From Chthoniobacteraceae bacterium (GTDB lineage: Bacteria; Verrucomicrobiota; Verrucomicrobiia; Chthoniobacterales; Chthoniobacteraceae), in NCBI GenBank assembly GCA_947476255.1, contig CANJPY010000038.1, forward strand, positions 1 through 44,150: a stretch of 44,150 nucleotides of DNA. Reading direction: 5' to 3'. The notes under the pieces are model-generated. The model did not search any database. It was not told the DNA's origin and was given only the letters and a program-made list of their open reading frames with translations. Numbering within the stretch: position 1 is the stretch's first letter; the number at the start of each line of letters is the position of its first letter. Made by a program: the position numbers and the translations under genes. Positions 36,174-44,150 of this stretch are shown here, in pieces.

Positions 36174-36827
36174 TTAGGCCGCAGGAGCCATATATTCAGC
36201 GTAAGCTTGATTAACGTCGTTAAAATACGTGAGATGACCTTTTTCTAAAATCGCAGCCTTGGTGCAGTAGCTTTTGATAAAGTTCGCATCGTGAGACACG
36301 ATGAAGAAGGCACGGTCTTTTCGCCGCTCAAACAATTCCTCCGTGCATTTTCGATGGAATCGCGCATCGCCGACTGCAATGATTTCGTCAATCAGATAGC
36401 AGTCGAACTCGATCGCAAGCGACAGGGCAAAAGCGAGCCTCGCCTGCATCCCGCTGGAGTAGTTTCTAACTGGTTCGCGAAAGTGGTTTCCCAATTCGGC
36501 AAAGTTTTCCACGTAATCTTGGATCTTGGCGTGATCGACGTTGTAGATGCGCGAGATAAATCTTAGATTGTCTAAGCCGGTTAAACTTCCTTGAAATCCA
36601 CCTGAAAACGCAAGTGGCCACGATACCTTCATTGTGCGCGAGACGGTTCCGTTGTCGGGAATTTCCTGGCCGCTGACGATGCGGATCAAAGTGGACTTGC
36701 CGGCCCCGTTACGGCCGAGGATTCCGAGCCTGTCACCTGGGTTTACAGTTAAGCTCACCCGATTTAGTACGGTATAAGCACCAAAACGAGTTTGGTAAGA
36801 TTTAACAATGTCCTGAAGTTCAACCAT
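36174..36827 (-). CDS. kpsT: Capsule ABC exporter ATP-binding protein KpsT
   Basis: This 217-residue ATPase is of the polysaccharide-export class. The Walker A motif GRNGAGKST lies at 38-46, the signature region is YSSGMQARLAFAL and the Walker B is CYLIDEI, followed by an H-loop in IVSHD. The short length without a C-terminal carbohydrate-binding domain is typical for KpsT rather than Wzt. It energises KpsM. It lies 18 nt after kpsM and 60 nt before the GT9 gene. Confidence 0.93.
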   Translation of the reverse strand: MVELQDIVKSYQTRFGAYTVLNRVSLTVNPGDRLGILGRNGAGKSTLIRIVSGQEIPDNGTVSRTMKVSWPLAFSGGFQGSLTGLDNLRFISRIYNVDHAKIQDYVENFAELGNHFREPVRNYSSGMQARLAFALSLAIEFDCYLIDEIIAVGDARFHRKCTEELFERRKDRAFFIVSHDANFIKSYCTKAAILEKGHLTYFNDVNQAYAEYMAPAA

Positions 36828-36845
36828 TTTAAATTTTGGGATAGG

Positions 36846-37646
36846 TCAGGTTAAAAGCTTCAGGCGTTTATCTGCCATGAGAGTCAAGGCCAGCCACGTG
36901 AAGATGAAGCATACCGCTATCATATACGGCGTATCGTAATGAGTTTTCACGGAGCTTCCCCAATATCCCGCTCGCATCATTTCGACTGGGTGGATGAGGG
37001 GGACCCAGTGGACCAAGGACTGCATTTTTGGCGGGAGCCAATCCACCATGAAAAAGGTGCCGCTTACACTCAGCAGAAAGTAGCTGGCAGGATGCCAGAG
37101 ACGCTCCACCATTTCCGAGTACTCGCTGAGGCAGCCGAGGATCGTTCCAAGACAGGAACTGAACCACGCCATGAGGATCCAGCCGAATAGAATGAGACAC
37201 GGATTTTGAGGCCAGAGAAGCACGCCTGCGAACATGAGAATGGCCAGCAGGGTGAAAAATGAAAAACTAACGCCGGCGATTTCCAAGAGCATTCGGGCGA
37301 CGAATATATCTTGTATTTTAACCTGCCTGTGGTGAAGAAGACTTCGATTGGGTTCGATCGCTTTTAAGCCTCTAAAGGAACACGTGCGCCAAAGGAGGAG
37401 GCAGGAATAGCCGGTAACAACAAAGGGTGTGATATCCACGAGAAACCGATGGTTCTTGTGTGTCAGATTCCATAAGATAATGACACCCACGGTGAATATT
37501 ACTGGTTCTAATAAAAGCCACAGAAAACCTATGTTGTGTCGTCCATATCGAGTGATGATTTCCCGCAGTATGAGCGCCGAAATCACCCTGCCTTGAGTTT
37601 TAATCTGGGAGGTGAAAAGGATATTGTTTTTCACCCGTCTATTCAT
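36846..37646 (-). CDS. kpsM: Capsule ABC exporter permease KpsM
   Basis: This 266-residue inner-membrane protein has six predicted membrane spans of the ABC-2 type. The N-terminal amphipathic region includes LILREIITRYGRHNIGFLW, a common KpsM/Wzm pattern, and LVHWVPLIHPVEMMRAGYWG lies near the C-terminus. It forms the export channel with KpsT for capsule polysaccharide carrying a Kdo-type lipid anchor. The start overlaps the end of kpsE by 8 nt, indicating translational coupling. Confidence 0.92.
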   Translation of the reverse strand: MNRRVKNNILFTSQIKTQGRVISALILREIITRYGRHNIGFLWLLLEPVIFTVGVIILWNLTHKNHRFLVDITPFVVTGYSCLLLWRTCSFRGLKAIEPNRSLLHHRQVKIQDIFVARMLLEIAGVSFSFFTLLAILMFAGVLLWPQNPCLILFGWILMAWFSSCLGTILGCLSEYSEMVERLWHPASYFLLSVSGTFFMVDWLPPKMQSLVHWVPLIHPVEMMRAGYWGSSVKTHYDTPYMIAVCFIFTWLALTLMADKRLKLLT

Positions 37647-38910
37647 GGTGTTCTTTGACTCCAGCTACTAATAAAGAAAGAATGCTCCAGGCCATCAGGG
37701 AGAAGGCAAGCACGCCTATAGTGTTCTGGACTCGCGCCGGCTCATACGATTTGTCCGGCAGGCTGGGTTCGACGATACGCTCCAAGTAGAGTTGTTTGCG
37801 CTGGGCTTCGTTTCGGGCGGTTTCGAGGGAAGCGAGTGCCACGGCAAGCGACTTTTCGGCGAACGCCCTGTCTAGGGAGAGGCGCTCGTACTCGGCCGCC
37901 TTTTGGGCGAGGGAGGAGTCGGCGCCCACGATCTTGACTGTCTCGTTGTTGATTTCGTCGCTCAGAATCTCGATTCGCTTGTTGATGGACTGCAGTTGGG
38001 GGCTTTCCTTCGAGTTGCTCTCCAGGAGCGCCCGCTGCGTCTTGGCGTTGATGAGTTCCTCTTGCAGCTTTGAAATCTGCTGGAGTTGCACCGCGGACTG
38101 GCGCTCTGGGTCGAAGACCTGTTTCTCGTGCCGGTACGCAGACAGCGCCAGGGCAGCGGCCTTGGCGCGCTGTTCGGCTGTGTTTACCTCCGCTGTCGCA
38201 AACTGGATCATGTCCTGCCGGGCGCGGAAGTTCAGGGTGTTGATCAGTTTTTCGCCCATCTCCAGAAGGGCGTCGTTGATTTTGTGGCTGTCCTCCGCCT
38301 TGAATGCGCGGACGCTCAAGACCGAAATGGAGGAGGAGGAGTCCGTCGTGACCAGAATGCGGTTTTTGTAGAGTTTGAAGAACGCCTCAAAGGAATCGTC
38401 CTTGTCGACGCCGGGGAAGCGGCTCAGGGCGAAGATCTTGGGGTCGCCATACATGGTGCGCAGCGGAAATTTCTCCAGAAGCGCCTTCAAGGCGTCCCGG
38501 GAGCCGATGAAATCGTGTACCGTGTCGGTGTCGTCGTGGGAGCGCGAGAGGGTGTTTCCTTGAAGAATGGCGCCCAAGCCCGTGGGGGCTTTTCCCTGCG
38601 GACTGCGGATGACGAAGCGGGATTCGGACACGTACAAGTCCGGCGCGAGGAAGCCGAAGTAGGAGAAAGCCAGAGAGGTTGGGAGAGCGACGGTCAGCAG
38701 AAAGAGCGGGTTGCGTGCGCACCATCCCAAACACCATCCCAAACACCGGCGCAAGATTCCGGGGTGTTTAAGGGCAAGCGGTTCGGTAGTTTTTTCTGTG
38801 AGGGGAAGGGTTTTGGGCGGGAACGGGGAGGAGTCCGACTCGGGAGATCGCAGAACTTCCAAAGCCGGAGAGGGAGGATTGGCCTCCGAGAGGTGGGGTA
38901 AACTTGACAT
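37639..38910 (-). CDS. kpsE: Capsule export inner-membrane protein KpsE (PCP family)
   Basis: This 423-residue polysaccharide co-polymerase-type protein has a Pro-rich cytoplasmic N-terminus (1-60) and TM1 at about 68-88. A long periplasmic part carries coiled coil (about 230-370), and TM2 lies near the C-terminus (GVLAFSLMAWSILSLLVAG). YVSESRFVIRSP just after TM1 is characteristic. KpsE links KpsMT to the outer-membrane export protein KpsD. Its usual partner gene is present here only as a remnant at 42877-43245. Confidence 0.9.
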   Translation of the reverse strand: MSSLPHLSEANPPSPALEVLRSPESDSSPFPPKTLPLTEKTTEPLALKHPGILRRCLGWCLGWCARNPLFLLTVALPTSLAFSYFGFLAPDLYVSESRFVIRSPQGKAPTGLGAILQGNTLSRSHDDTDTVHDFIGSRDALKALLEKFPLRTMYGDPKIFALSRFPGVDKDDSFEAFFKLYKNRILVTTDSSSSISVLSVRAFKAEDSHKINDALLEMGEKLINTLNFRARQDMIQFATAEVNTAEQRAKAAALALSAYRHEKQVFDPERQSAVQLQQISKLQEELINAKTQRALLESNSKESPQLQSINKRIEILSDEINNETVKIVGADSSLAQKAAEYERLSLDRAFAEKSLAVALASLETARNEAQRKQLYLERIVEPSLPDKSYEPARVQNTIGVLAFSLMAWSILSLLVAGVKEHHE

Positions 38911-38984
38911 AGGAGCGAGTGGGGAATGGGGAAAGGAAAACAGGGGTTGAAGCGGAGGAGCCGCGGGCGTTGAGGAAGGACGTT

Positions 38985-40433
38985 TCAGCGGTTCCTCGGA
39001 AATATCTGGAGGCGTTCTTGATGCTTGTTTTCACGCACGAACCTTTTTTTCTGTGAGGCATTTGCCGGCAAGCGGCTTGTTCGAATCGGGAAGTGATTCG
39101 TTAGAGGTGGGAGGATTGAGCGTAATTTTCTTCGGGTGCTAAAATTGTTTTTTGGCGTGAAGGCGAGTGCTGGAGGCGGGGCAAGCGCCGGTTCCGTTGC
39201 CGCACCCTCCCTGGTGAAGGCGGGCACCCACACGAGGCCTGCCTGCATTCCTTGGCTCTCGAGTCGCTTGTAGAAATTCCCGTTGAGTTGGGTGCGCTGG
39301 ATGACGTGCGCCCGGAATTTGCGGTACAGCACTGGGTTCGGAGGGTGAGCCGGGCCCTGCGTCCAGAAATCGTCGAGACTTCCCTGAAATGTGAGTCCGG
39401 GCATGTCGTAGAACGCGACGCCGCAGGCTTTGACCGGACATCCATGGTGGATGGCGGAGAAGCCCACGGTGCTGTTGATCAGTACGACGCCCCGGGCGTG
39501 CTCGAGGAGGAGGGGGAGGCTCTGGTCGTGGATGTACAGAACTCGTCCTTGGAGGTTTAGGTCCGCGGCCAGCTTGTTGAGCAGGCGTGTGTGATCATGG
39601 TAACCGCGATCGAGCGGATGATGCTTGAAGACAATGGTGGAAGCGCGCTCGGCGTGTGCCGCAAAGGATTTGAGGACTTCTGAGATGAAGCAGTCCTGGG
39701 AGGTGTAATCGGAGTGAACGATGATCTGCGCATCTGTGGACACCTGAAGCGGGACGAGGAAGTAGCCGCCTGAGAGCGTGCCGGAAAGGGTTGCTTCAAT
39801 GTGACGCTGCTTGAATTTGTAAGAACGCCTGCGCCAGAAGCCTCTCAACCAGTAAAGGCCTTCCCAGATATTGAGCGGCCGGTGGTGTTTGTAGTGGCGG
39901 AAGGCGAAATGAAGTGCGTGGCTTGCAGCGTAGTACAACATCGCCCAGAGAGCGGTGATCCGGAAGGGGCATCCGATGAGTTCCGCTCTAGGAACTGAAG
40001 TTTCGGGGCTCTGGAGGTAAACGAGAGGTTCCTTTGGGAGAGTCGAATGCGCGTTCACCCCAGAGGTTTCGAGGGTGATATAGTCTGGGCGTACATACCC
40101 TTCCTCAAACACGCCCACTTCCAATCCGAGGTTTTTGGCGACTTCCCGAGCTTTGGAGTGCATGGGCCGGCAGTCGCCGAAGAGGAGAACGGTGTCGATT
40201 TGCTTTTCGAGTAAGAATTTCTCGAGAAAAGCGGGCCACACCTCCGGCTTTCCGCGGAAGGAGGTGGAATGGTCCGCATAAAAAAACCAGTCGCCGCCAT
40301 TGAAATTGATTTTGTAGACTTGGGCTCCTGCTGCGGTGAGGTCCTTGGCCAGGCGTCTAAAAAAAGGTCCGACAGGGCCTTGGAGCAGAAGCACTTTTTT
40401 GTTTTTGAAACTAGCGAGCCCGTTTAAAATCAT
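38985..40433 (-). CDS. kpsS: Capsule polysaccharide Kdo transferase KpsS
   Basis: This 482-residue protein has the KpsS motif series: VLLLQGPVGPFF (14-25), NGGDWFF (45-51), LLFGDCRPMHS, FEEGYVRPDYI and GVNAHSTLP. KpsS adds the first beta-Kdo to the phosphatidylglycerol anchor of ABC-exported capsules (family knowledge). The last 65 residues or so are basic, Pro-rich and of low complexity and have no family counterpart that I recognise. It overlaps the KpsC-like gene by 23 nt and precedes kpsE by 74 nt. Confidence 0.9.
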   Translation of the reverse strand: MILNGLASFKNKKVLLLQGPVGPFFRRLAKDLTAAGAQVYKINFNGGDWFFYADHSTSFRGKPEVWPAFLEKFLLEKQIDTVLLFGDCRPMHSKAREVAKNLGLEVGVFEEGYVRPDYITLETSGVNAHSTLPKEPLVYLQSPETSVPRAELIGCPFRITALWAMLYYAASHALHFAFRHYKHHRPLNIWEGLYWLRGFWRRRSYKFKQRHIEATLSGTLSGGYFLVPLQVSTDAQIIVHSDYTSQDCFISEVLKSFAAHAERASTIVFKHHPLDRGYHDHTRLLNKLAADLNLQGRVLYIHDQSLPLLLEHARGVVLINSTVGFSAIHHGCPVKACGVAFYDMPGLTFQGSLDDFWTQGPAHPPNPVLYRKFRAHVIQRTQLNGNFYKRLESQGMQAGLVWVPAFTREGAATEPALAPPPALAFTPKNNFSTRRKLRSILPPLTNHFPIRTSRLPANASQKKRFVRENKHQERLQIFPRNR

Positions 40434-41526
40434 GGAACCGATTGCGTAATCGGATGAAGGCGCGCAAAAAGCTTCCGAGATTTAAAAGAAGCGCATTTTT
40501 TTTGAAGCCGTTGTTTGCCTCTTTTGCAATTGCCAGCAATTCAAGCGCTTCTTCTGGCTGTATTCTTTGGTTGGTCTCGGGATGCAGGTAGTCGGGATAG
40601 AGCAACAGAGCCGCGGCTACGAGCTGGCGCAAGCAGAGAGAGCGACCCCCGCGTGGAACCGGGGCGCGGTCGAGAGTGAGCCCCCAGCCTGCGTAAAACG
40701 GCGCACCGTAGCAAACGACGCTCTTTTGGCGCAATAAGGCTTCAAAGCCGGTGAGCGAGGTCATGACGTGCACCTGCTCGACGGAGTGAAGTAATTCGCT
40801 CATGGAGACGTCGGTGACGACGGCGTCACAAGCGTTCAGCGCTTTTGCTTCATCGGGTCCGCGAGAGCGCAGGCCGGCGACGACATCGGGATGAGGTTTG
40901 TAAATGAGGAAGGCCTCGGGGTGAGCGGCGCGGACGGCCTGCAGGAGGGCGAGGTTGGTGCGGACGGTTTGAGTACCGTAGCGGATGGAGGCGTCGAATT
41001 CGACCTGACCGGGCACGAGGAAGAGGGGGCGGTTGGTCGCGGGGGGCGTCCATGGGCTGTTGCCGACGTTGTACTTGGTGAGATTGAGGGCCAGGATGCG
41101 TTCGAGGAGGTTCTGGGCACGGACTAAGAGAGGTTCCGGGAAGGGGTGGGTTTGGAGCAGGTGTTCGAGGGCCGAGGGAGCGGTGGTGTCGTAGTAGATG
41201 CCGACGGGGTCGATGACCCAGGAAAGGGGTCTGGCGAGGCTGGCGCCGAGGCCGACGGAGCGGAGGAAGCCGTCTTCGAGGCGCAGGACCGGGGTATTTT
41301 CGGCGAGCTTGCCCGCCTCCTTGGCCCGAGCAAGGGCGAGGTCGAGGGAGCGGCCCCAGGCGATGATGGAAGCATCTTTTGGGACCCGGCGAAGGGAACG
41401 GACAAACGAGAGTCGCGCTTCGGGCAAAAACAGACGCACGAATTTTTTTTTCCACGGGGAGAAACCGACCGCGAAATAGGAGCCTGTAAATCGCCGTGCT
41501 GACTCTGGCGCGGGCAGGTTGGTCAT
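40411..41526 (-). CDS. Single-module KpsC-like capsule Kdo transferase
   Basis: This 371-residue protein matches only one module of KpsC. It has AVGFSPWKKKFVRLFL (about 19-34), RLEDGFLRSVGLG (about 82-94), IYYDTTAPSALEHLL, YKPHPDV and GAPFYAGWGLTLDR. Full KpsC is about twice as long and contains two Kdo transferase modules that build the alternating beta-Kdo linker. The opening motif looks more like the second module of two-module KpsC (from memory). The ATGA overlap with the GT4 gene (41523-41526) and the overlap with kpsS suggest tight co-translation. A second transferase module may be elsewhere, or the linker may be simpler. Confidence 0.85.
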   Translation of the reverse strand: MTNLPAPESARRFTGSYFAVGFSPWKKKFVRLFLPEARLSFVRSLRRVPKDASIIAWGRSLDLALARAKEAGKLAENTPVLRLEDGFLRSVGLGASLARPLSWVIDPVGIYYDTTAPSALEHLLQTHPFPEPLLVRAQNLLERILALNLTKYNVGNSPWTPPATNRPLFLVPGQVEFDASIRYGTQTVRTNLALLQAVRAAHPEAFLIYKPHPDVVAGLRSRGPDEAKALNACDAVVTDVSMSELLHSVEQVHVMTSLTGFEALLRQKSVVCYGAPFYAGWGLTLDRAPVPRGGRSLCLRQLVAAALLLYPDYLHPETNQRIQPEEALELLAIAKEANNGFKKNALLLNLGSFLRAFIRLRNRFHDFKRAR

Positions 41527-42827
41527 GGGGTCGAGAGGTGGGAGGATTTCTCGAATGTTTTTTGGAAACCTGTTATTGATGTTTCGGGAATATATGGGGT
41601 GGAGGTGTTTTTAAAAGAGACGCCGGCCACAGGAAGAAACGCGGGGCGGATGGCCGGGGTGTTTTTCTTGCGGAGGGGCTCGAGCAGCACATCGACTGCT
41701 TGAAAGTGGGCTTTCCAGGTGGGTGGCTGGAAGCGGGTTGCGCGGGCGAGTTGAGCGGTGCGCATGGGGCTGGAGGGGGTGGCGTAGTTTTGGATGACCT
41801 CCATCCAGCGGAGCCCGTCTAGGGGAGCGATGTATTCGGGGATATCGCCTGCGAACTCACGGAAAACAGGGAGGTTGCTTGCGATGACGGGCACGCCGCC
41901 GCCGAGGGCTTCCGCGATGGGCATGCCGAATCCCTCTTCGAAGGAGGGGAAAAGGAGGGCCTGCGAATGATGGAGATAGGTCGCCAAGGCGCGGTCGGAG
42001 CAGGCACTGATTTCGTGCACAAGGCCTTGCAGTGCGCTGCAATGTTCGAGAAGGTCCGTGACATTGCCGAAGCTCCAGCCGCGTTGCCCGATGAGGACGA
42101 GGTGAGGTATCGGCGACTGGTTTTGAGCTTTGGCCATTTGGCGCCACAGCTGGAGCAGGAAGGCGTAGTTCTTCCGGGGTTCAATCGTACCTACCATCAC
42201 AAAGTAGGGGTCTTTGAGGGGGCGTCCAGAATCGGGCGGGGGAAGGGGAGCGGGGGCGAGAAGCGCGGCGACTGCGGGCGGTAGGGGAAGGTGGTGCGTG
42301 GCGGCGAAGTGCATGACCTCGCGCAGGGTTGCCTTTGAGTTGACGATGACTCCGGAAGCGGCTGGGAGTGCTTTGGAGATGCGCTTAAAGTGGACGCATG
42401 GCTTGTTTGCTCGGCAGTATTCCGGATGGGTGAGGGGGATGAGGTCGTGGATAAAGCAAACGAGGCGGAGGGAGTGGCGGCGGAGGGAGCGGAGGTAGGC
42501 GGAGCAGTCTAAGTTAGAGTGGCCGAGGTTGAGGAGGATGGCGTTTTTGAGGTTCCGAGGAAACCAAGTGGTGACCCCCCAGCAGAAGATGAGGAAAAAG
42601 AGACGGAGGGAGAATGTGGTGCCCGGATTGAGCAGGAGGTCGAACAGTCGCTTTGAGGCAAAGGGCGGAAAGATCCAGAGGCAGTGGAAGAAAAAAATAG
42701 CTGCGCGCGCCTCGTGTCCGTAGCGGTGAATATATTCGATGCAAACACGGTCCACACCGGTGTGCAGCTTTCTCTGCTGCGCCCTGTAGAGAAGCCGTGA
42801 GATGTCTATGAGCAGTGGAGCGGACAT
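41523..42827 (-). CDS. Glycosyltransferase family 4 (GT-B) protein
   Basis: This 434-residue GT-B glycosyltransferase has IDISRLLYRAQQRKLHTGVDRV near the N-terminus, CFIHDLIPLTHPEY in the middle, VGTIEPRKNY and the donor-site FPSFEEGFGMPIAEALGGGVPVIASN (written from contiguous EGFG and E-x7-E elements). I chose the ATG at 42827 (MSAPLLIDIS); a TTG at 42854 would add nine residues. It probably elongates the capsule repeat unit. The C-terminal 60 residues are of low complexity. It is the first intact gene of the cluster. Confidence 0.88.
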   Translation of the reverse strand: MSAPLLIDISRLLYRAQQRKLHTGVDRVCIEYIHRYGHEARAAIFFFHCLWIFPPFASKRLFDLLLNPGTTFSLRLFFLIFCWGVTTWFPRNLKNAILLNLGHSNLDCSAYLRSLRRHSLRLVCFIHDLIPLTHPEYCRANKPCVHFKRISKALPAASGVIVNSKATLREVMHFAATHHLPLPPAVAALLAPAPLPPPDSGRPLKDPYFVMVGTIEPRKNYAFLLQLWRQMAKAQNQSPIPHLVLIGQRGWSFGNVTDLLEHCSALQGLVHEISACSDRALATYLHHSQALLFPSFEEGFGMPIAEALGGGVPVIASNLPVFREFAGDIPEYIAPLDGLRWMEVIQNYATPSSPMRTAQLARATRFQPPTWKAHFQAVDVLLEPLRKKNTPAIRPAFLPVAGVSFKNTSTPYIPETSITGFQKTFEKSSHLSTP

Positions 42828-42876
42828 GAAGACTCGTGACGGGTTTGGCCGCAAACGGAAGGGGAGTCAGGGGGGG

Positions 42877-43245
42877 CTAGTTTTGATTCAAGACGGCGGC
42901 GGAGTTGATCCCCCTCATGATTGGGGAGGCAACGATGGAGCCGCGGGTCAGTTGGATCGTGATTTTATTCACGGGTTGCTTGAGGCCTCCAGTGGCGGGG
43001 ATGGAGTCCACGAGTCGTCCGCCTGCGGGCGTGAGGGGCATGTGGATGTTGACCTTGGTTTCGCCGATGATGGTCACCTGGGTCGTTGTGTTCGGGGTTT
43101 GGCGCACCATGAACAGGGACTGGTTGGCCTTACTTTCGAAGGTGATGTGTTCGTCGATGTCGCGGACTTCAGGCAGCAGCTTTTTCCAAAAAGCACGTCC
43201 AGCCAGGAGTGCCAGCCACGACGGAAGTGGAGCAGGAAGTTGCTT
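42877..43245 (-). pseudogene. Remnant of polysaccharide export protein (SLBB domain, KpsD/Wza-like)
   Basis: A 122-codon open stretch runs from just after an in-frame TAA (43246-43248) to a stop at 42877; its only ATG is at 43110. The translation contains VTIIGETKV, PLTPAGGRLVDSI and ATGGLKQP followed by ITIQLTRG. This is the layout of the SLBB domain in KpsD/Wza (VxIxGEV, tVxdAI, AGG, VxLxRG). The signal peptide, the export domain and the C-terminal end are missing. It lies 49 nt before the first capsule gene, where an export-protein gene would be expected. The identification is by motif and context only. Confidence 0.5.
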
Positions 43246-43895
43246 TTACTTGGGTGTGGTGTGGGATAAGGTGGGGTGAAATCCATAGTTCTTCTGGCAG
43301 GGCTTCTGCAATTCGGGTGGGCCCAGCAGTGCCGAGAATAGAATCGTCCTCCGTCGTGAGTTTGGCCGCCTTCATGTATTGAAAGTGGATGCGTCTTTTG
43401 TTGCAGCGGATATCCCGGCAGGTCTCGGGGGTGAACATGCGAAACACGTGCGCAGCACACACGCCGGGGCATCGGGCTGGGCACGCGGTGAATGGGAGGC
43501 GGTGAGCCGTTTGGTTTTCAAGAAGCACAAAAGGTCCGGCGAGCGTCACGTTCTTTTGTGTGCTACCGGTGCGAACTCAAGGTCGCGTCCGCCGGTCATC
43601 TCGACCCGGCCCATTGCCCCAGCCGATACACCCAAACACCCACCAGCATCATTGCGAAGCAGTGAGCGAGTCGTGGCGTACCCCATTTTGCGGTACATCG
43701 ATCCGAACCATTCTGATATTCTGCACGAAGCCCACACGGTGTACCGCATAGAGCGTGACCCTCACTGGAACTTACGCGCTGGAGGTGACTCACCAAGGGG
43801 GAGTGCAACTGCGAATGCAGCGATTCGGATTCCATGTGCACCAAACGAACGTCCTGAGGGCGGCAATCTTACTCGGGAGGAGCCCTCTGGCGACC
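43246..43895. other. Degenerate DNA between capsule cluster and IS-like transposase
   Basis: Several frames of 100-190 codons are open here on both strands, but none shows a recognisable domain or plausible composition. They are rich in Arg, Pro, Cys and His, as expected for non-coding frames. The region probably contains broken export-gene sequence and one edge of the insertion sequence. I could not locate inverted repeats or a target duplication. Confidence 0.45.
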
Positions 43896-44150
43896 ATGCT
43901 CTTTGCCCAGCTCTCGCATGTCATCAGCCTCAACGACGTCTGTGACTGGCTTCGCCTTAAGGCGGCAGCTCTGAGCCGGCTTCACCTCAGCCCGCCTTCG
44001 CGCAACGCCCTTTCGTACGCAAACAAAGTGCGTTCCGCTGACTTCATCGAGACGCTCTTCTGGTCGGTTCTCGAGCACCTTCAGAACATCCAACCAGCCT
44101 TTGCCAAAGGAAAAAAAGGCAAGGGTCTCCTGCGCCGTTTCAAAGTCAGA
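43896..44150 (+). mobile_element. IS4-type transposase, N-terminal part, cut by window end
   Basis: An uninterrupted frame from the ATG at 43896 to the window end encodes 85 residues: MLFAQLSHVISLNDVCDWL, then PPSRNALSYANKVRSADFIE, LFWSVLEHLQ and AFAKGKKGKGLLRRFKV. This is the conserved N-terminal region (DUF4372-like) of a common IS4-family transposase, which normally precedes the DDE domain. Homology seems to begin around RSPLATMLFAQ, slightly upstream of the ATG. The frame is open back to a TAG near 43749, but those residues look unlike the family, so the 5' end may be damaged. Whether the element is intact cannot be seen. Confidence 0.75.

Noticed and set aside
43379..43945. 188-codon plus-strand frame overlapping the transposase start
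   Set aside because: The composition is poor and it shows no motif. The overlapping frame from 43896 matches a conserved transposase region, so this one is not coding.

Overview
This window looks like a chromosomal segment from a Gram-negative bacterium of the PVC group, most likely Verrucomicrobiota. That placement is an inference. It rests on a secreted cupredoxin next to a secreted sorbosone-dehydrogenase-like propeller, an exported Ig-like repeat protein, an outer-membrane beta-barrel protein, an ABC-exported capsule cluster, and start codons that almost all lack a Shine-Dalgarno motif. No rRNA, tRNA or CRISPR array was seen. Most genes lie on the minus strand.

Layout. (1) 1-570: no gene, but a tight cluster of short perfect hairpins. 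(2) 571-2985 (-): phosphate uptake, DUF47 protein then Pit then PhoU. (3) 3138-12889 (-): a complete chemotaxis set read as MCP, CheA, CheW, soluble triple-PAS MCP, CheY, CheB, CheR, without flagellar genes. (4) 13139-17421 (+): housekeeping run of inositol-monophosphatase-like enzyme, IspF, CysRS, a left-handed beta-helix acyltransferase-like protein and a membrane-anchored TPR protein. (5) 17512-21199 (-): cupredoxin fusion, propeller and sugar-phosphate-isomerase-like enzyme, with a divergent WYL regulator at 21475-22494 (+). (6) 22893-24785 (+): an exported protein with two Ig-like domains. (7) 24910-27857 (-): a four-gene unit DUF3570 barrel, ApbE flavin transferase, TlpA-like thioredoxin and a tiny DUF4266 lipoprotein. 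(8) 28031-31711 (-): Nudix hydrolase, then a Fur/PerR-type regulator upstream of a KatG that carries an export signal. (9) 31977-42827 (-): an ABC-transporter-dependent capsule cluster (GT4, KpsC-like, KpsS, KpsE, KpsM, KpsT, GT9, FkbM methyltransferase, HldE-type kinase). (10) 42877-44150: a remnant of a polysaccharide export (SLBB) gene, degenerate DNA, and the beginning of an IS4-type transposase running off the window.

The most interesting part is the unit at 24910-27857. It combines an FMN transferase, an outer-membrane barrel that carries a near-consensus ApbE acceptor motif (SGAS at residues 80-83), a thiol oxidoreductase, and a 71-residue lipoprotein ending in Gly-Gly-Gly-Gly-Cys-Gly-Cys-Asn. 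This suggests a cell-envelope redox or metal system. The neighbouring Ig-domain protein also carries an SGAT motif just after its N-terminal region. A second theme is regulation: a perfect 7-1-7 palindrome sits directly upstream of the PerR-like gene.
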